From JAPPLB01 sp965206655 (GTDB lineage: Bacteria; Acidobacteriota; Terriglobia; Bryobacterales; UBA6623): a stretch of 64,000 bases of DNA. This document shows positions 34,301 through 44,905 of this stretch, in pieces. Where the stretch lies: the NCBI GenBank assembly GCA_965206655.1, contig CBDBKC010000038.1, positions 1 to 64,000 on the forward strand, read 5' to 3'. The translations under genes and the position numbers were made by a program. The notes under the pieces are model-generated. The model had not been told where the DNA came from and ran no database searches. It saw only the letters and a list, made by a program, of their open reading frames with translations. Position 1 is the first letter of the stretch. Every line of letters starts with the position of its first letter.

Positions 34301-35333
34301 AGTGGGGTATCCACTTGACTCAGGTGACCCCAACATCTTGTGTTTGGGGTTCAGAACGGCTCGGCGTCCCAGTGGGCGATGATCGAGCGATACGGCGTCG
34401 GCTCCACAGCGACCGCTTGCTGAACCAGCCTGTAGAACAGCTTGCCCCGGCTACGTGAGCTGCGCCGGTTGAACCGGAAGACGAATTCGTCCAGATAGTA
34501 GTCCAAATGCTCGTGGCTGACCGCCCCTTGATGCGTACCCAGCAACCAGCGCTTGAGCAGCGAGATCGCTTTGTGCACCAGCGGAAGCAATTCCGACGCC
34601 TGCTCGCGGCGACCCTTGAGGAAGACGATGTGGTGCCGATAGCCCTTCTTCTCGAGTGGCTCGTAGCCCAGCCAGCCATCGGTGCGAACCACGCTGCCTG
34701 GCTCGATCGACTCCTCCACGAAGGGCATCAAGCTGGCCGCCGAGGCGTTGCGCAGGCGCTGCATACGGATCCGCCCCAGCCCGCTGCCTCTCTCCTCCGC
34801 GGCTACTGCAATCAATCCTTTACGCTCGATCTGGCGGCCGCGAACGCCCTCCTCCTCCGCGCCCCAGTAGGTCTCATCCACCTCGACGACGCCCGTCAAA
34901 CGCTCGCGCCCCGGCCGCACCATCGCCCGCCGCAGCTTGTGCATCCAAGCCCAGGCGGTTTGGTAGCTGCCCAGTCCCAGAACGCGTTGCAAACCCAAGG
35001 CGCTGACTCCGTTCTTCTGCGAGACGACGTGCCACATTGCTCGGAACCAAAGCCGCAACGGCTTGCGTGTGTCCTGAAAGATCGTACCGGCCGTGACGGA
35101 CGTTTGGCGACCGCAGGCAGCACATTCGAACCATACTTTGCGCACCGGCCAAGCTCGCTCAAGCCCACAGTTGGGGCAACGGAACCCGTCCCGCCAGCGC
35201 AGCGCGACCAGATAGTCGCGACAGGCCTCTTCGGTGGCGAAGCGCGCCTCGAACTCGAGCAGATCGCGCGGGTAATCCTCCACGAGGCCGCATACTACAT
35301 CTTGGGGTCACCTGAGTCAAGTGGATACCCCAC
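34301..35333 (-). mobile_element. IS1595-family element, copy 2, inside the serine hydrolase gene
   Basis: About 1033 bp with the same long inverted repeats as copy 1 and an 8-bp target duplication TGGCCGTT (34293-34300 and 35334-35341). Orientation is opposite to copy 1. The two insertion sites resemble each other (TGGGCGTT, TGGCCGTT), suggesting some target preference. Confidence 0.94.
34351..35283 (-). CDS. IS1595-family transposase, copy 2
   Basis: A 310-residue protein, the same as copy 1 apart from Val in DEFVFRF. Zinc ribbon and catalytic residues are present, and the GTG start is kept. Intact. Confidence 0.94.
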   Translation of the reverse strand: MEDYPRDLLEFEARFATEEACRDYLVALRWRDGFRCPNCGLERAWPVRKVWFECAACGRQTSVTAGTIFQDTRKPLRLWFRAMWHVVSQKNGVSALGLQRVLGLGSYQTAWAWMHKLRRAMVRPGRERLTGVVEVDETYWGAEEEGVRGRQIERKGLIAVAAEERGSGLGRIRMQRLRNASAASLMPFVEESIEPGSVVRTDGWLGYEPLEKKGYRHHIVFLKGRREQASELLPLVHKAISLLKRWLLGTHQGAVSHEHLDYYLDEFVFRFNRRSSRSRGKLFYRLVQQAVAVEPTPYRSIIAHWDAEPF

Positions 35334-36778
35334 TGGCCGTTTTCGAGCGTGATTACCAGATCGAACCCCGGCCGCATTTCGTAGACGCCGATATATTGCT
35401 CCAGAATCTCGGGCGAAACCGAGATTTCCTTGCGCTCCGCTACCGTGTCGCTCGTGCGCAGCGCTTTGGTGTCGCGTCCGCCTTGGCGTAGCACGAGATG
35501 TGTGACGGCGCCTTCGTCGTCTTTGCCGAATTCGATCTCGGCATCCACGACCTTGAGAAAGAACTTCGTCTCGGATTGGGCGAACAGCGGCAGCTTGCCC
35601 TGTCCCGAAACTTGGCCGGTGAGTTGATCTGCGTCCAAGCGGATCATCATGTTGACCTTGGGCGCGATTTCGTAAGTCCCTACGTATTGCTCGAGGACCG
35701 CCGGTGCAACTGTGATCTCCTTGCGCTCGGAGGGTAGCTGGACCTTCTCACCGTGAGCTATCGCGGCCAAATACCCGACGATTTGCCCGGGAGGCGCGCC
35801 CCGAACCAGGTTACTCAGAGCGACCGCCGTCACTTTGTCGTCGGGATAGTAGGCGAGGAAGGTCGTAAACCCTTCGATCCCGCCGCCGTGGCTGATCATC
35901 TTGCGTCCGCTCGCCGTGCGCACGGCCACGCCTAGGGCGTAGTCCTTTTTGAACGGCGTGATCATTTTGGCCAGCGACTCGGCCGAGAGTAGTTTGCCGC
36001 CGAATAGGCCCTGCTGCCAAAGCAGAAGGTCTTCGGTAGTGGAATACAACGCGCCCGCGGCAAAGGGGACGCTCATGTGGACGAACCCGGCGTTTTCCGG
36101 CCCGCCCTTGAGGCGCCGATAACCCGCCGCGCGCCGAGGAATGATGGCGGAGGTCGAGTCGTAGCCGGAATCGTTCATGCCCAGCGGACCGAAGATGTTG
36201 TCCTGCAGGAAAGCCTCGTAGCTCTGGCCGGCGGCCTTTTCGAGCAGGTAGCCGAGGAGAAGGTATCCCGAGTTGCTGTAGGCCCACTTTTCGCCCGGTT
36301 GGAACTCGAGCGACTTGTCACGGAAGCGCGCAACCAGATCCTCGGGCGTGGCAGCGAATGGTTTCACTGACTTGTAGTCGGGGAAGTTGGTGAAGTTCGG
36401 AATTCCCGCAGTGTGGGTGAGCAGGTAGAAGATGGTGATCTCGTCCCATGCGGCGGGCGCATCGGGCATGAGCTTCTTCACCGGGTCGTCGGTGCTGAGT
36501 TTGCCGCGTTCCTCGAGCAATAGGATTGCAGCCGCCGTGAACTGCTTCGTGATGGATCCGAGCCGGAACTTGGTGGCGGGTGAGTTGGGGATGTTCCACT
36601 CCAGGTTGGCCGAGCCGTAACCCTTGCTCAGCAATACTTCGTCTCCGCGGGCCACCAGCACCGATCCCATGAACTTGTTGTCGGAGACGTAGGACTGCAC
36701 CACCTGCTCCATTCGCGCGACATCTTGGGCCAAGCTTGTGGCAGCGAGCAAAAACGCAATTCCGATGTATCGAATCAT

Positions 36779-37131
36779 GCGAACTCCTTGGGTAGATGAG
36801 GCAATTGTACATCTTGAAACGGCCAGTGGAGCGCCGCTTTGTGGCTTGCATCACTTGTGAGATTGTGCCGACACGAGACCAAAACCGGTTGCCCGCCGAT
36901 CGCGCAGGGTGTATGATTACCGAGCTGCGGTTCAGCTCCGATAGCCGTAGTATTGGGAGTACCGCAAGTCTCGCCGCACTTGGCCGACTTATTGAACTTC
37001 AACGCGATGAACGCGGTCTAGGCTAATTTTTTGAAAGGCGCTTTCCCCGCGCGCGGCACCGTTCAGGCGGTGCTTCGAACCGGTCGAAGGATCGGGATCG
37101 AATGTGCGTATGGGCAAAGCAGTAAGGCTAA
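36779..37131. other. Divergent intergenic region
   Basis: Lies between the serine hydrolase (minus) and the D-aminoacylase (plus) and must hold both promoters. I do not see consensus elements strong enough to name, and open frames here have no family features. Confidence 0.4.
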
Positions 37132-38857
37132 ATGAGAATTTTCTTACTCACGCTTGCTCTCGCGGCCGCCGGCGGTCAGGGGACTGCACAGACCTTCGAC
37201 CTACTCATACGGAAAGCTCAGGTCGTCGATGGGAGTGGCAGCCCTTGGTACTACGCGGATCTCGGTATTCGTGGCGACTCGATCGTGGCCATGGGGAAAC
37301 TCAGCGACGCCACCGCAAAGCGCGTGATCGACGCGCCGGGCCTGACCGTCGTGCCGGGCTTTATCGATATGCATGCCCACTCGGACTACACGCTGCTGGC
37401 CGATGGTCGGGCCGAAAGCAAGATCTTCCAGGGAGTCACGACCGAAATACTGGGTGAGAGTTCTTCGGTGGCGCCCCAAAGTCCGGAAACCCCAAGGGGG
37501 GTCGCGGCGGGCGGGGCCCATCAAAACGGATTGGACAACTTTCAAAGGGTATTTTGAACGCGCCCTCAGCTCGGGCATATCGGTCAACCTGGCGTCGTAT
37601 GTCGGATCGGGTCAAGTCCGAAAGGTTGTCATGGGATCGGAGAATCGGAAGCCGTCGGAGAGCGAACTCTCGCGCATGGATGAACTGGTTGAGCAAGCCA
37701 TGCGGGACGGAGCGATCGGAGTCTCATCCGCGTTGTCCTACGTTCCGAACACGTTCATGAGTACGGCCGAGATTGTGCGGCTGTGCCGCATCGCGGCGCG
37801 CTACGGAGGCATCTACGCCACGCACCTCCGCCGCCAGGATCTTGAGATACGTGACGGTGTGCTCGAAGCAATTGACGTTGGTGAGAAGGCCGGCATCCCT
37901 GTCCACATTTTTCATTACAAGGTCAAGCATCCGAAAATGTGGGGAAGGCTTTCTGAGTTCAGCGCCCTGATCGACCAGGCCCGGGCGCGAGGTCTTGTCG
38001 TGACCGCGGATCTCTACCCTTATATCGCCGGGGTGACGGGATTGTCGGCGTCAATGCCTCCGCGCTTCCTCGAGGGCGGAACCGCCAGCATGCTGGAACG
38101 GATCAAGAGTCCCGAAGTGCGCGCTCAGATCCGCCATGACATCGAAAACGGCCTGCCGGAGTGGGAAAACGAGGTAGCCGAGGCAGGGGGATGGGATCGG
38201 ATGGTCATTTCGGCCGTCCAACAGCCGGAGAACAAAAAGTGGGAAGGCAAAAGCATGCAAGAGCTGAGCCGAGCCACGGGCAAGGATCCGGTTGATGCGA
38301 TGTGCGATCTGCTGCTGTCGGAGAAAGGCCGTGTCGCTATCATTCAGTTCGCGGCCGCCGATGCCGACTTGGAAGTTGCGATCCGTCTACCCTGGTCAAT
38401 GATCGGTTCGGATGGAACGGCGATGCATCCCGAGCGCTTCCCCTGGCTCGGCAAACCGCATCCGCGTCATTACGGCACCTATCCTCGCGTCCTGGGACGT
38501 TATGTGCGGGAGAAGAAGCTGCTGTCATTTCCCGAGGCCATTCGAAAAATGACATCCCTGCCCGCACAGACGCTGGGATTTCTCGACCGCGGCCTGCTTC
38601 GACCGGGCATGAAAGCGGACATCGTCATTCTTGACCCGGATCGCGTGCTGGACCACGCCACTTTTGAAAATCCCCAGCAGTTCCCCGTGGGCATTGAGTA
38701 CGTACTGGTCAACGGAACCGTGGTGGCGGAAGGCGGCCGGCACACGGGGCGCGCGCCCGGGACGGATCCTGAGCCTTCAGGATCGGCCGGCCAACGCGAT
38801 GCCCCCGAGCGGCCAGTAATCTCGGCCGTTCGTCGTTTCAGGCGGAGTGCATCCTGA
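37132..38857 (+). pseudogene. Exported D-aminoacylase (N-acyl-D-amino-acid deacylase), one-base frameshift
   Basis: Amidohydrolase-superfamily enzyme that releases D-amino acids from N-acyl forms. After a signal peptide (FLLTLALAAAGGQGTAQ), the first frame runs through FDLLIRKAQVVDGSGSPW, the metal ligands in GFIDMHAHSDYTL and GVTTEILGESSS. The frame then changes: a second frame carries DWTTFKGYFERAL, SYVGSGQVR, YATHLRRQ, the C-terminal SDGTAMHPE with a conserved Asp, and the final NGTVVAEGG strand. Removing one G from the six-G run at 37496-37501 gives one 574-residue protein. Either a decayed gene or a homopolymer error. Confidence 0.85.
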
Positions 38858-38867
38858 AACAAGCAGA

Positions 38868-40277
38868 TCAGGACTGGAACAAGTCCGTTACGACGTGGCC
38901 GTGGACGTCGGTCAGGCGGCGCTGGATGCCGTTGTGATAGAAGGTCAGCTTTTCGTGGTCGAGCCCCAGCAGGTGGAGCGCCGTCGCGTGGAAGTCGTAG
39001 ATTGTGACAGGATTCTCCGCCGGCTCGTAGCCCAGATCATCGGAAGCTCCGTAGGCGAACCCGGGCTTGAGCCCTGCCCCCACCATCCAGCAGGTAAAGC
39101 ATTGCGGATGGTGGTCGCGCCCGGCGCTCTTTCCCGCGCCTTGTGAGACGGGCGTCCGGCCGAACTCGGTGACTCCCATGACCAGCGTGTCTTCGAGCAG
39201 ACCGCGGCTGTCGAGATCCTGAATCAGCGCGGCGACGGGCTGGTCGTATGCAGCGGCCATCTCCTCATGGTTCTCGATCAGCTTGCCATGGGCGTCCCAG
39301 CTCTTTGCCGGGCCGCCATGATAGACCTGGACGAAGCGCACGCCGCTCTCGACGAGTCTTCGCGCGAGAAGACATCTTTTGGCGAAGCCGGCCGTCTCCT
39401 TCCGCTCGTAGCCGTAGAGACGCCGGGTCGCTTCGGACTCCCGCTCCAGGTCGGCGATCTCCGGGACGCTCAACTGCATCCGGGCAGCAACTTCGTAGCT
39501 GCGGATGCGGGCTTCCAAGGCGGTGTCGCCCGGATGCGCTTCCGCGTATTTCCGGTTCATCTGATGCAGCCAACTCAGGGCGTCGGCCCGGGTTTGGTCG
39601 GTCACTCCCTCCGGCTTCGCCAGGTCCGCAACGGGCGGGCCGTCGGCGGGAGTTCGAAACGCGGTCCCCTGTGCCGCTGTCGGCAGAAAGCCGTTTGTCC
39701 ATTGCACTGATCCGCCCCAAGGTTGACCGGCGGAATCGGGCAGTACGACGAACGAGGGCAGGTTCTCGTTCTCGGATCCGAGCCCGTAGTTCACCCAAGC
39801 GCCCATGGACGGAAAGCCGGTGAGCACAAAACCGGTATTCATCTGAGCGACGGCCGGCATATGGTTGGCGCTCTTCGAGACCATGCTGCGGATGACGGTC
39901 AGCTTGTCGGCTTGTTTGGCCAGGTTCGGCAGCAGTTCACTGACCCACAGCCCGCTCTCGCCCCGCTGGTGGAAATCCCAGGGGCAGGCATACAGATTGC
40001 CGCCTTGGCCGAAGAACGTGGCCATCGAGTAGGGTTGACCGTCTCGTTTCTTGAGCTCGGGCTTGAAGTCAAACGTGTCGAGGTGGCTCATCCCGCCGGT
40101 GCAGAAGACCTGAATCACCCTCTTGGCGCGCGGGGTGAAATGCGGCGTGGCGATGGCGCGTTGATCGGGCACAGCGGCCGCGGCGCCGTCTCTGTGGAGC
40201 AGCGACGACAGCGCCAGCCAGCCGAAGCCGCAGCCCGTATCGAGCAGCCAGCGCCGCCGGGACCAGTTATTCGACAT
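38868..40277 (-). CDS. DUF1501 protein (sulfatase-like fold, Tat-exported)
   Basis: A 469-residue protein of the DUF1501 family, abundant in Planctomycetes and Solibacteres and always found next to DUF1549/DUF1553 proteins. N-terminal SRRRWLLDTGCGFGWLALSS is a Tat-like signal. Family hallmarks are VIQVFCTGGMSHLDTFDFKP, the central MVSKSANHMPAVAQMNTGF, and the C-terminal GVTEFGRTPVSQGAGKSAGR and DHHPQCFTCWMVGAGL. Its fold is distantly sulfatase/alkaline-phosphatase-like, but no activity is established. Its ATG lies within the end of the DUF1553 gene (11-base overlap), so it is translationally coupled. Confidence 0.9.
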   Translation of the reverse strand: MSNNWSRRRWLLDTGCGFGWLALSSLLHRDGAAAAVPDQRAIATPHFTPRAKRVIQVFCTGGMSHLDTFDFKPELKKRDGQPYSMATFFGQGGNLYACPWDFHQRGESGLWVSELLPNLAKQADKLTVIRSMVSKSANHMPAVAQMNTGFVLTGFPSMGAWVNYGLGSENENLPSFVVLPDSAGQPWGGSVQWTNGFLPTAAQGTAFRTPADGPPVADLAKPEGVTDQTRADALSWLHQMNRKYAEAHPGDTALEARIRSYEVAARMQLSVPEIADLERESEATRRLYGYERKETAGFAKRCLLARRLVESGVRFVQVYHGGPAKSWDAHGKLIENHEEMAAAYDQPVAALIQDLDSRGLLEDTLVMGVTEFGRTPVSQGAGKSAGRDHHPQCFTCWMVGAGLKPGFAYGASDDLGYEPAENPVTIYDFHATALHLLGLDHEKLTFYHNGIQRRLTDVHGHVVTDLFQS

Positions 40278-43200
40278 ACAGAAACTCGCTCATGTTGAAG
40301 ATACCCCAACAGAGGGCAGCCAAGCCGTGTCGCTCAGCAAGCGAGCGGCTAGAAGAGAGCTCGTCGGTGCTCGGCGGGCGTCCGAGGGGCGAGTAGGAAC
40401 GCCCTTGTGACCTGTCCGTCGATGTCTGGCGCCTCGCGGCGCAGACGGTCCGCGAAGCTCTGGGCTCGCTGCTGCACGAATTCGTTGTTCATCAGGCTCA
40501 GTGCCTGCAAGGGTGTGGTCGTCGACGATCGCTTGGGCGTCTTGACCGAGGGCAGCGGGCAGTCGAGCGCTTCGAGCATCGGATCGCCGCCGGAGTTAAC
40601 GTTCATGCGGTAGATGGTGCGGCGGTTGAATTCCGGCGCATCTTGCGCGGTGAGAGCGTAGTTTTGCAGCGAACCCTTCTTGCTGATCTTGAACGGCTGG
40701 AAGCTGGGGCCGTGCATCTCGGCGTTGAGATCGCCGCTGACGGCGAGCATGGCGTCTCGTGCCTCTTCGCCGGTTAGCCGGCGGGCGGCGAATCTCCATA
40801 GCAGACGATTGTCGGCGTCGCTCGCGGCCGCGGCCTTGTCGAAACGCGAGGACTGCCGGTAGGTTCGCGACATCAGGATTCGCTTGTGTAGCGTCTTGAG
40901 GCTCCAATCGTGACGGACGAACTCGCGGGCCAGCCAGTCGAGCAGCTCGGGGTGGCTCGGCTTGCCGCCGTTGTAGCCGAAGTCGCTGGGACTGACGACT
41001 AAACCAGCGCCGAAATGATGCTGCCAAACGCGGTTGACCATGACGCGTGAAAACAGCGGGTTGGAGGGGTTCGCGATCCATTCCGCCATCGCCCGGCGAC
41101 TTTCACCCTCGCCGGCCGTCCCGGAGAGATTGAGATCTGGTGACACGCCCTTGATACACGACAAGCCTCGGGGCGCGACCTCCAGCCCCTTCTGATTGAC
41201 GTCGCCTCGGAGCAAGACATGCGTGGGTCCCGAGGGGCGAGTCAACGCCCCATGCATCAACGTCGGCTCAGGAATGGAGTTGAGATGCTCTTGGAGCGTT
41301 TCGCGCTCCTTCTCGATAGCCGCGATTCGTTCTCTCGATCGCGGCCCCATCAGGTCCCGAAGTTGCCCCGCTGTGAAGTTTTGCACTCCCGCTTGGAATG
41401 AAGCTGAAACTTCCGCTGCTGACAAGGCGGAGTCATACAGGCGCGCTTCTTCGAGTTCGAAGTATTTCGAGACCGGGAAGCGCACCAAGGCGTCGTTAGG
41501 CGAGTAGACCTGCAACGGCCCGTCCGTCGTTCCAGGGTCGGGCTTATAGGGCGTGCCGTAGATTTCGCCGTTGCGGAAGATGGTGATGGCGCCGTCCGCC
41601 GCGTACGAGATAGCCAGATGGATGCCGTTGCCTGGTTGCAGTTGTTCGGCGGACCCGCCGGTGTCTTGAGTACGAAACCTGCCGTTCGAGTTGTTCTCCC
41701 AGTGCGGATTGTCTTTGGGAACGAACATAATACCGTCCACCGAAGCACCGCGGTACCCGCTCTGGCGGCGGATTTCCATCAAGATGAGCGTTTTGTCGGG
41801 CACTTCACGAACGTGGATCCAAGCCTCGATCGTCTTCTCGCGGATCTCTCGCGATAGGAGCGTACTGACGGCGACGCCGTCTCGGGGTTTGGCTGACTCG
41901 TTTTCAGCCCGCTCATCTTCGGCCGGTTGGGACTCCGTTGGTTCGACGTCTTCAGCGGGCGCTGTCTTCGGGCGCAGGCGCAAGCGCCCTTCCGCGATCT
42001 CGATCGGGCCGTCAAAGCGGGTCGAAAGATCAGAAAAATCGGCCAGTCCGTCCACGTCGAACGTCCAGCGGGCGTGGGGCCGGGGAACGCCGTCGAACGA
42101 GTCGGGCGGTCGCATGCCGCGATACGCGTCGCCCCGCTCAGCGTCAATGGCTTCGATGCGGCGTTCGAGCCGTGCGATCCGTTCTTCACGGGCGCGTCGC
42201 TCGCCGGGGGTCAACAGCGGCCGGCCGTGAGGGAAGAATTCATCCAGCGTCCCTACGTTGTTGGGCAGCGTGGGCGGCCAAACCGCTTCGAAAGCAGCCT
42301 TCATCCTGTAGTATTCTTCCTGGGCGATCGGATCGAACTTGTGGTCATGGCAACGGGCACAGTTGACTGTCAAGCCGAGGAAGGTTTGGCTGACGACGCT
42401 GAGCATTTCCTCGAGATGCTCTTCGCGGATCGTGGCGCGCTCCCGGGGAATCGTCGAGGTCAATCCGACGGCGTCGAGGGGACCGAGTGTCAGCAGAGTC
42501 GTAGCGATGATGCCGTCGTGAGTAACCGGTTCGATGACGTCCCCGGCCAGTTGCTCACGGGCGAACCGCAAGTACGACTTGTCCGCGTTCAAGCCGCGGA
42601 TGACGTAGTCGCGATAGGGCCAGGCATGTTCGCGCAGAAGGTCGCGTTCAAAGCCCTCGCTTTCGGCGAACCGCACCAGGTCGAGCCAATGCCGCGCCCA
42701 TCGCTCTCCGTAATGCGGTGAGGCGAGAAGCCGGTCTATAAGCTTCTCGTAGGCGTCGGGGTCCTCGTCACGAACGAAGGACTCCACGTCGGCCGGTTCC
42801 GGCGGCAGACCGGTCAAGTCGAAAGTGACGCGCCGAATCAAAGTTCTCCGCTCGGCGTCAGGCGCCGGACGCAGACCGTTGGCTTTGAGTTTGGCGAATA
42901 TCCAGCGATCGATCGGCGATCCTTGCCAATCCGGTGGGACGTCTGAGGCCGGAGGCGGCGCGGTGTCTCGGAGTGGCTGCAAAGACCACCAGTTCTTGTC
43001 GGCTCGCTTTTCGGAGATGCGACCCGACCATGCGGCGCCATCGGCGATCCAGGCGCGTAAAGTCTCTTTTTCGGCCGTGGAGAGCGGCGAGCCGGGGGGC
43101 ATCTCGTCCGCCAACACGCGCTTGAGAAGCAGACTATTCCCGAAGTTGGAAGCGTCGATCGCCGGCCCTCGGGAACCGCCGCGCAGGGCGGAATTTCTTG

Positions 43201-43357
43201 TGGAAAGGTCCAGCCCACTCACCTTGTCGGCCGGCCCGTGACAAGGCAGGCAGCGGCGCTGGAGCAGGGTCGGACCTTGGACTTCGGCGCTCACGAAACC
43301 CTCGGCGAGAATCATGAGAGTTACGAATGCAATTGGCCCGCGGAGCACGTTCAACAT
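40267..43357 (-). pseudogene. Cytochrome-type DUF1549/DUF1553 protein with LamG domain, one-base frameshift near the 3' end
   Basis: Exported protein of the planctomycetal PSD1 type. Order: signal peptide, cytochrome-like domain with one heme site (CLPCHG, residue about 37), DUF1549 (WARHWLDLVRFAESEGFERD, CARCHDHKFDP giving a second CxxCH), a concanavalin/LamG-like insertion (about 430-640), and DUF1553 (VMVNRVWQHHFGAGLV, MNVNSGGDPMLEALDCP). The open frame stops at 40349 as LAPRTPAEHRRALF. Deleting one base in the run at 40386-40389 gives LALGRPPSTDELSS ... HGLAALCWGIFNMSEFLYVE, the canonical family end, stopping at 40267 (1029 residues). Probably binds and processes polysaccharide at the cell surface; that role is inference. 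Confidence 0.88.
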
Positions 43358-43584
43358 ACCGATTATCTGATCGTCAACCCCATGTGGCCGGCAAAGCAGG
43401 CGAGATCAGAACCTACCTGAATCTGAGGAAATTGTACCGCCCCCGGGGTAGGCGGCGCGAACATCAATGTCACAAACAGAAAGATTTTGTCGTCCAAGGC
43501 GCTCTACCGGTTCGGGTTTTGGTTCGGGTTCGGGTTGCTCGGGGCGGGCGAGCGCTTTCCGAACATGGCTCATGCCGGCGCCCA

Positions 43585-44292
43585 TCATGCGAATTCAATC
43601 CGCACTTCTTTGAGAGTGACGTAGCCTTCGGGCAGCCTGTGCCGCCAGACGGGATAGTCGCGTTCGGGCCGCAGGACATGAGGGTCACCCTCCAACGGGC
43701 CCATCGGCGCAACGTCCAGCGGAAACAGCACGAGCATGATGTTGACGTTGACGTCCGACAGTACGCGATCCAACGGCTTGACGCCGTACATGTCTCCGCG
43801 GTCGTGACGCACGCCCAGCGCGGTCCAGTTCGCGGGATCGGGATCGAGTGTAATGGTCTGCTCCGACCACGATTCGGTCACATGGAACGGCCGGCCGGTA
43901 CACAACCAGCCGCTGGTGATGCCTTCAACGTTGCCCTGAATCAGTAGGACGAGCCGAGATCCCCGGGCGGCCAATTCGCCGCGGGTGCGGATCGTCATCG
44001 TGGCGTTGGTGAACCTGGTTGGATAGCGATCGGCAATGAAGCGGGCGCCGCCGCCGACTTCCTGGTAGACCTCCCCTTGCGGCCCGAGGGTGGCAAGGCT
44101 GAAAACCATGTGCATGTAACCGGCGCCGGGTGGCGCGTGGTTGTAGTCAATCCACCAGGGGCTGCGCGACGTAACCTGACCTTTCCGCCATTCCAACGGT
44201 TTCGGTCCGCCGGCGTTGCTGATCCAGCCATACCAGCCGCCGGGTCCGTCGTCGAACTGCTCGTGATAGGCGCGGTCAGTCATGAGAGTCAT
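43585..44292 (-). CDS. Hypothetical protein, beta-sandwich-like
   Basis: About 235 residues beginning with tandem ATGs; the second ATG (44292) has a GAGG at better spacing. Aromatic-rich sequence (FDDGPGGWYGWISNAGG, GYMHMVFSLATLGP, ESWSEQTITLDPDPANW, LPEGYVTLKEVRIEF) resembles carbohydrate-binding or LamG/jelly-roll sandwiches that begin with a truncated FDDGP-GW motif. No signal peptide is evident. The family is not identified. It may accompany the DUF1553 surface system. Confidence 0.6.
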   Translation of the reverse strand: MTLMTDRAYHEQFDDGPGGWYGWISNAGGPKPLEWRKGQVTSRSPWWIDYNHAPPGAGYMHMVFSLATLGPQGEVYQEVGGGARFIADRYPTRFTNATMTIRTRGELAARGSRLVLLIQGNVEGITSGWLCTGRPFHVTESWSEQTITLDPDPANWTALGVRHDRGDMYGVKPLDRVLSDVNVNIMLVLFPLDVAPMGPLEGDPHVLRPERDYPVWRHRLPEGYVTLKEVRIEFA

Positions 44293-44340
44293 CATATCCT
44301 CATGTCAGACAGCGATAAACCGAGTGATCGCCGAGTAACA

Positions 44341-44552
44341 TGCGGCTCCTCGCACCCAAATCCTCCCGACCCATCCGACCAACCCCTAGCCGAGCCGCGC
44401 CCAAAGGAAGCGGTGCAAGCCCGACAAATCCGCGAACCCACCCTAAAAGCCACCAACTCCGAAAACCAACTCAGAACCGCGGGCGTCAGCCTGCGTTGAC
44501 CAACCTCAACCGAAACCAAAGCCCGCGCCGAAACACCCGTCAAGGTCGATTC
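44341..44552 (-). repeat. Dispersed ~210-bp intergenic repeat, copy R1
   Basis: Shares long runs with R2, such as AAAGGAAGCGGTGCAAGCCC and GCGGGCGTCAGCCTGCGTTG. Related, diverged copies are at about 45.9, 46.2 and 50.2 kb in the other orientation, where the core reads GGCTTGCACCGCTT. Confidence 0.8.
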
Positions 44553-44694
44553 TCAGCCGTCACAGCAGGGAAGCAGGCGCGGGTGTCAACCTGCGCGCCC
44601 GCGGGCAACTCCTGCGGAAACACCCTCGCGCAGCAAAACGCATTCGCCAAACCTTCCCAACAGAAACGGAGCCGCGACACCAATGGAGCGGTCC

Positions 44695-44905
44695 CCTCTC
44701 GCACCCAAATCCTCCCGACCCGTCCGACCAACCACAAGCCGAGCCGCGCCCAAAGGAAGCGGTGCAAGCCCCGACAAATCCGCGAATCCATCCTAAAAGC
44801 CACCAACTCCGAAAACCAACTCAGAGCCGCGGGCGTCAGCCTGCGTTGACCAACCTCAACCGAAACCAAAGCCCGCGCGGAAATACCGTCAAGGTCGATT
44901 CTCTT
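44695..44905 (-). repeat. Dispersed ~210-bp intergenic repeat, copy R2
   Basis: Same orientation as R1, differing at scattered positions and by small indels. The 140 bp between R1 and R2 carry TCGATTCTCAGCCGTCACAG-type sequence also found after R2, so the repeat unit with its tail is about 350 bp in tandem. Confidence 0.8.

Larger units (their letters stand above)
34118..36778 (-). pseudogene. Exported serine hydrolase (class C beta-lactamase fold) interrupted by IS1595
   Basis: Signal peptide (IGIAFLLAATSLA) then a beta-lactamase/esterase-fold domain with S-x-x-K in LGSITKQF, Y-x-N in WAYSNSGYLL and HGGGIEGF as the third motif. Two related C-terminal repeats follow (LEQYVGTYEIAPKVNMMI... 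and LEQYIGVYEMRPGFDLVI...), each ending in a DAEIEF-KD--GAVTHL--- motif. IS1595 copy 2 enters the second repeat after ITLENGQ. The remainder (LVSQATKQRKMPLFAMSETK ... DTKAPRK) lies at 34118-34292. Removal of the element and one TSD restores 539 residues. The present protein would end in about 40 foreign residues, so partial function is possible. Confidence 0.9.
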
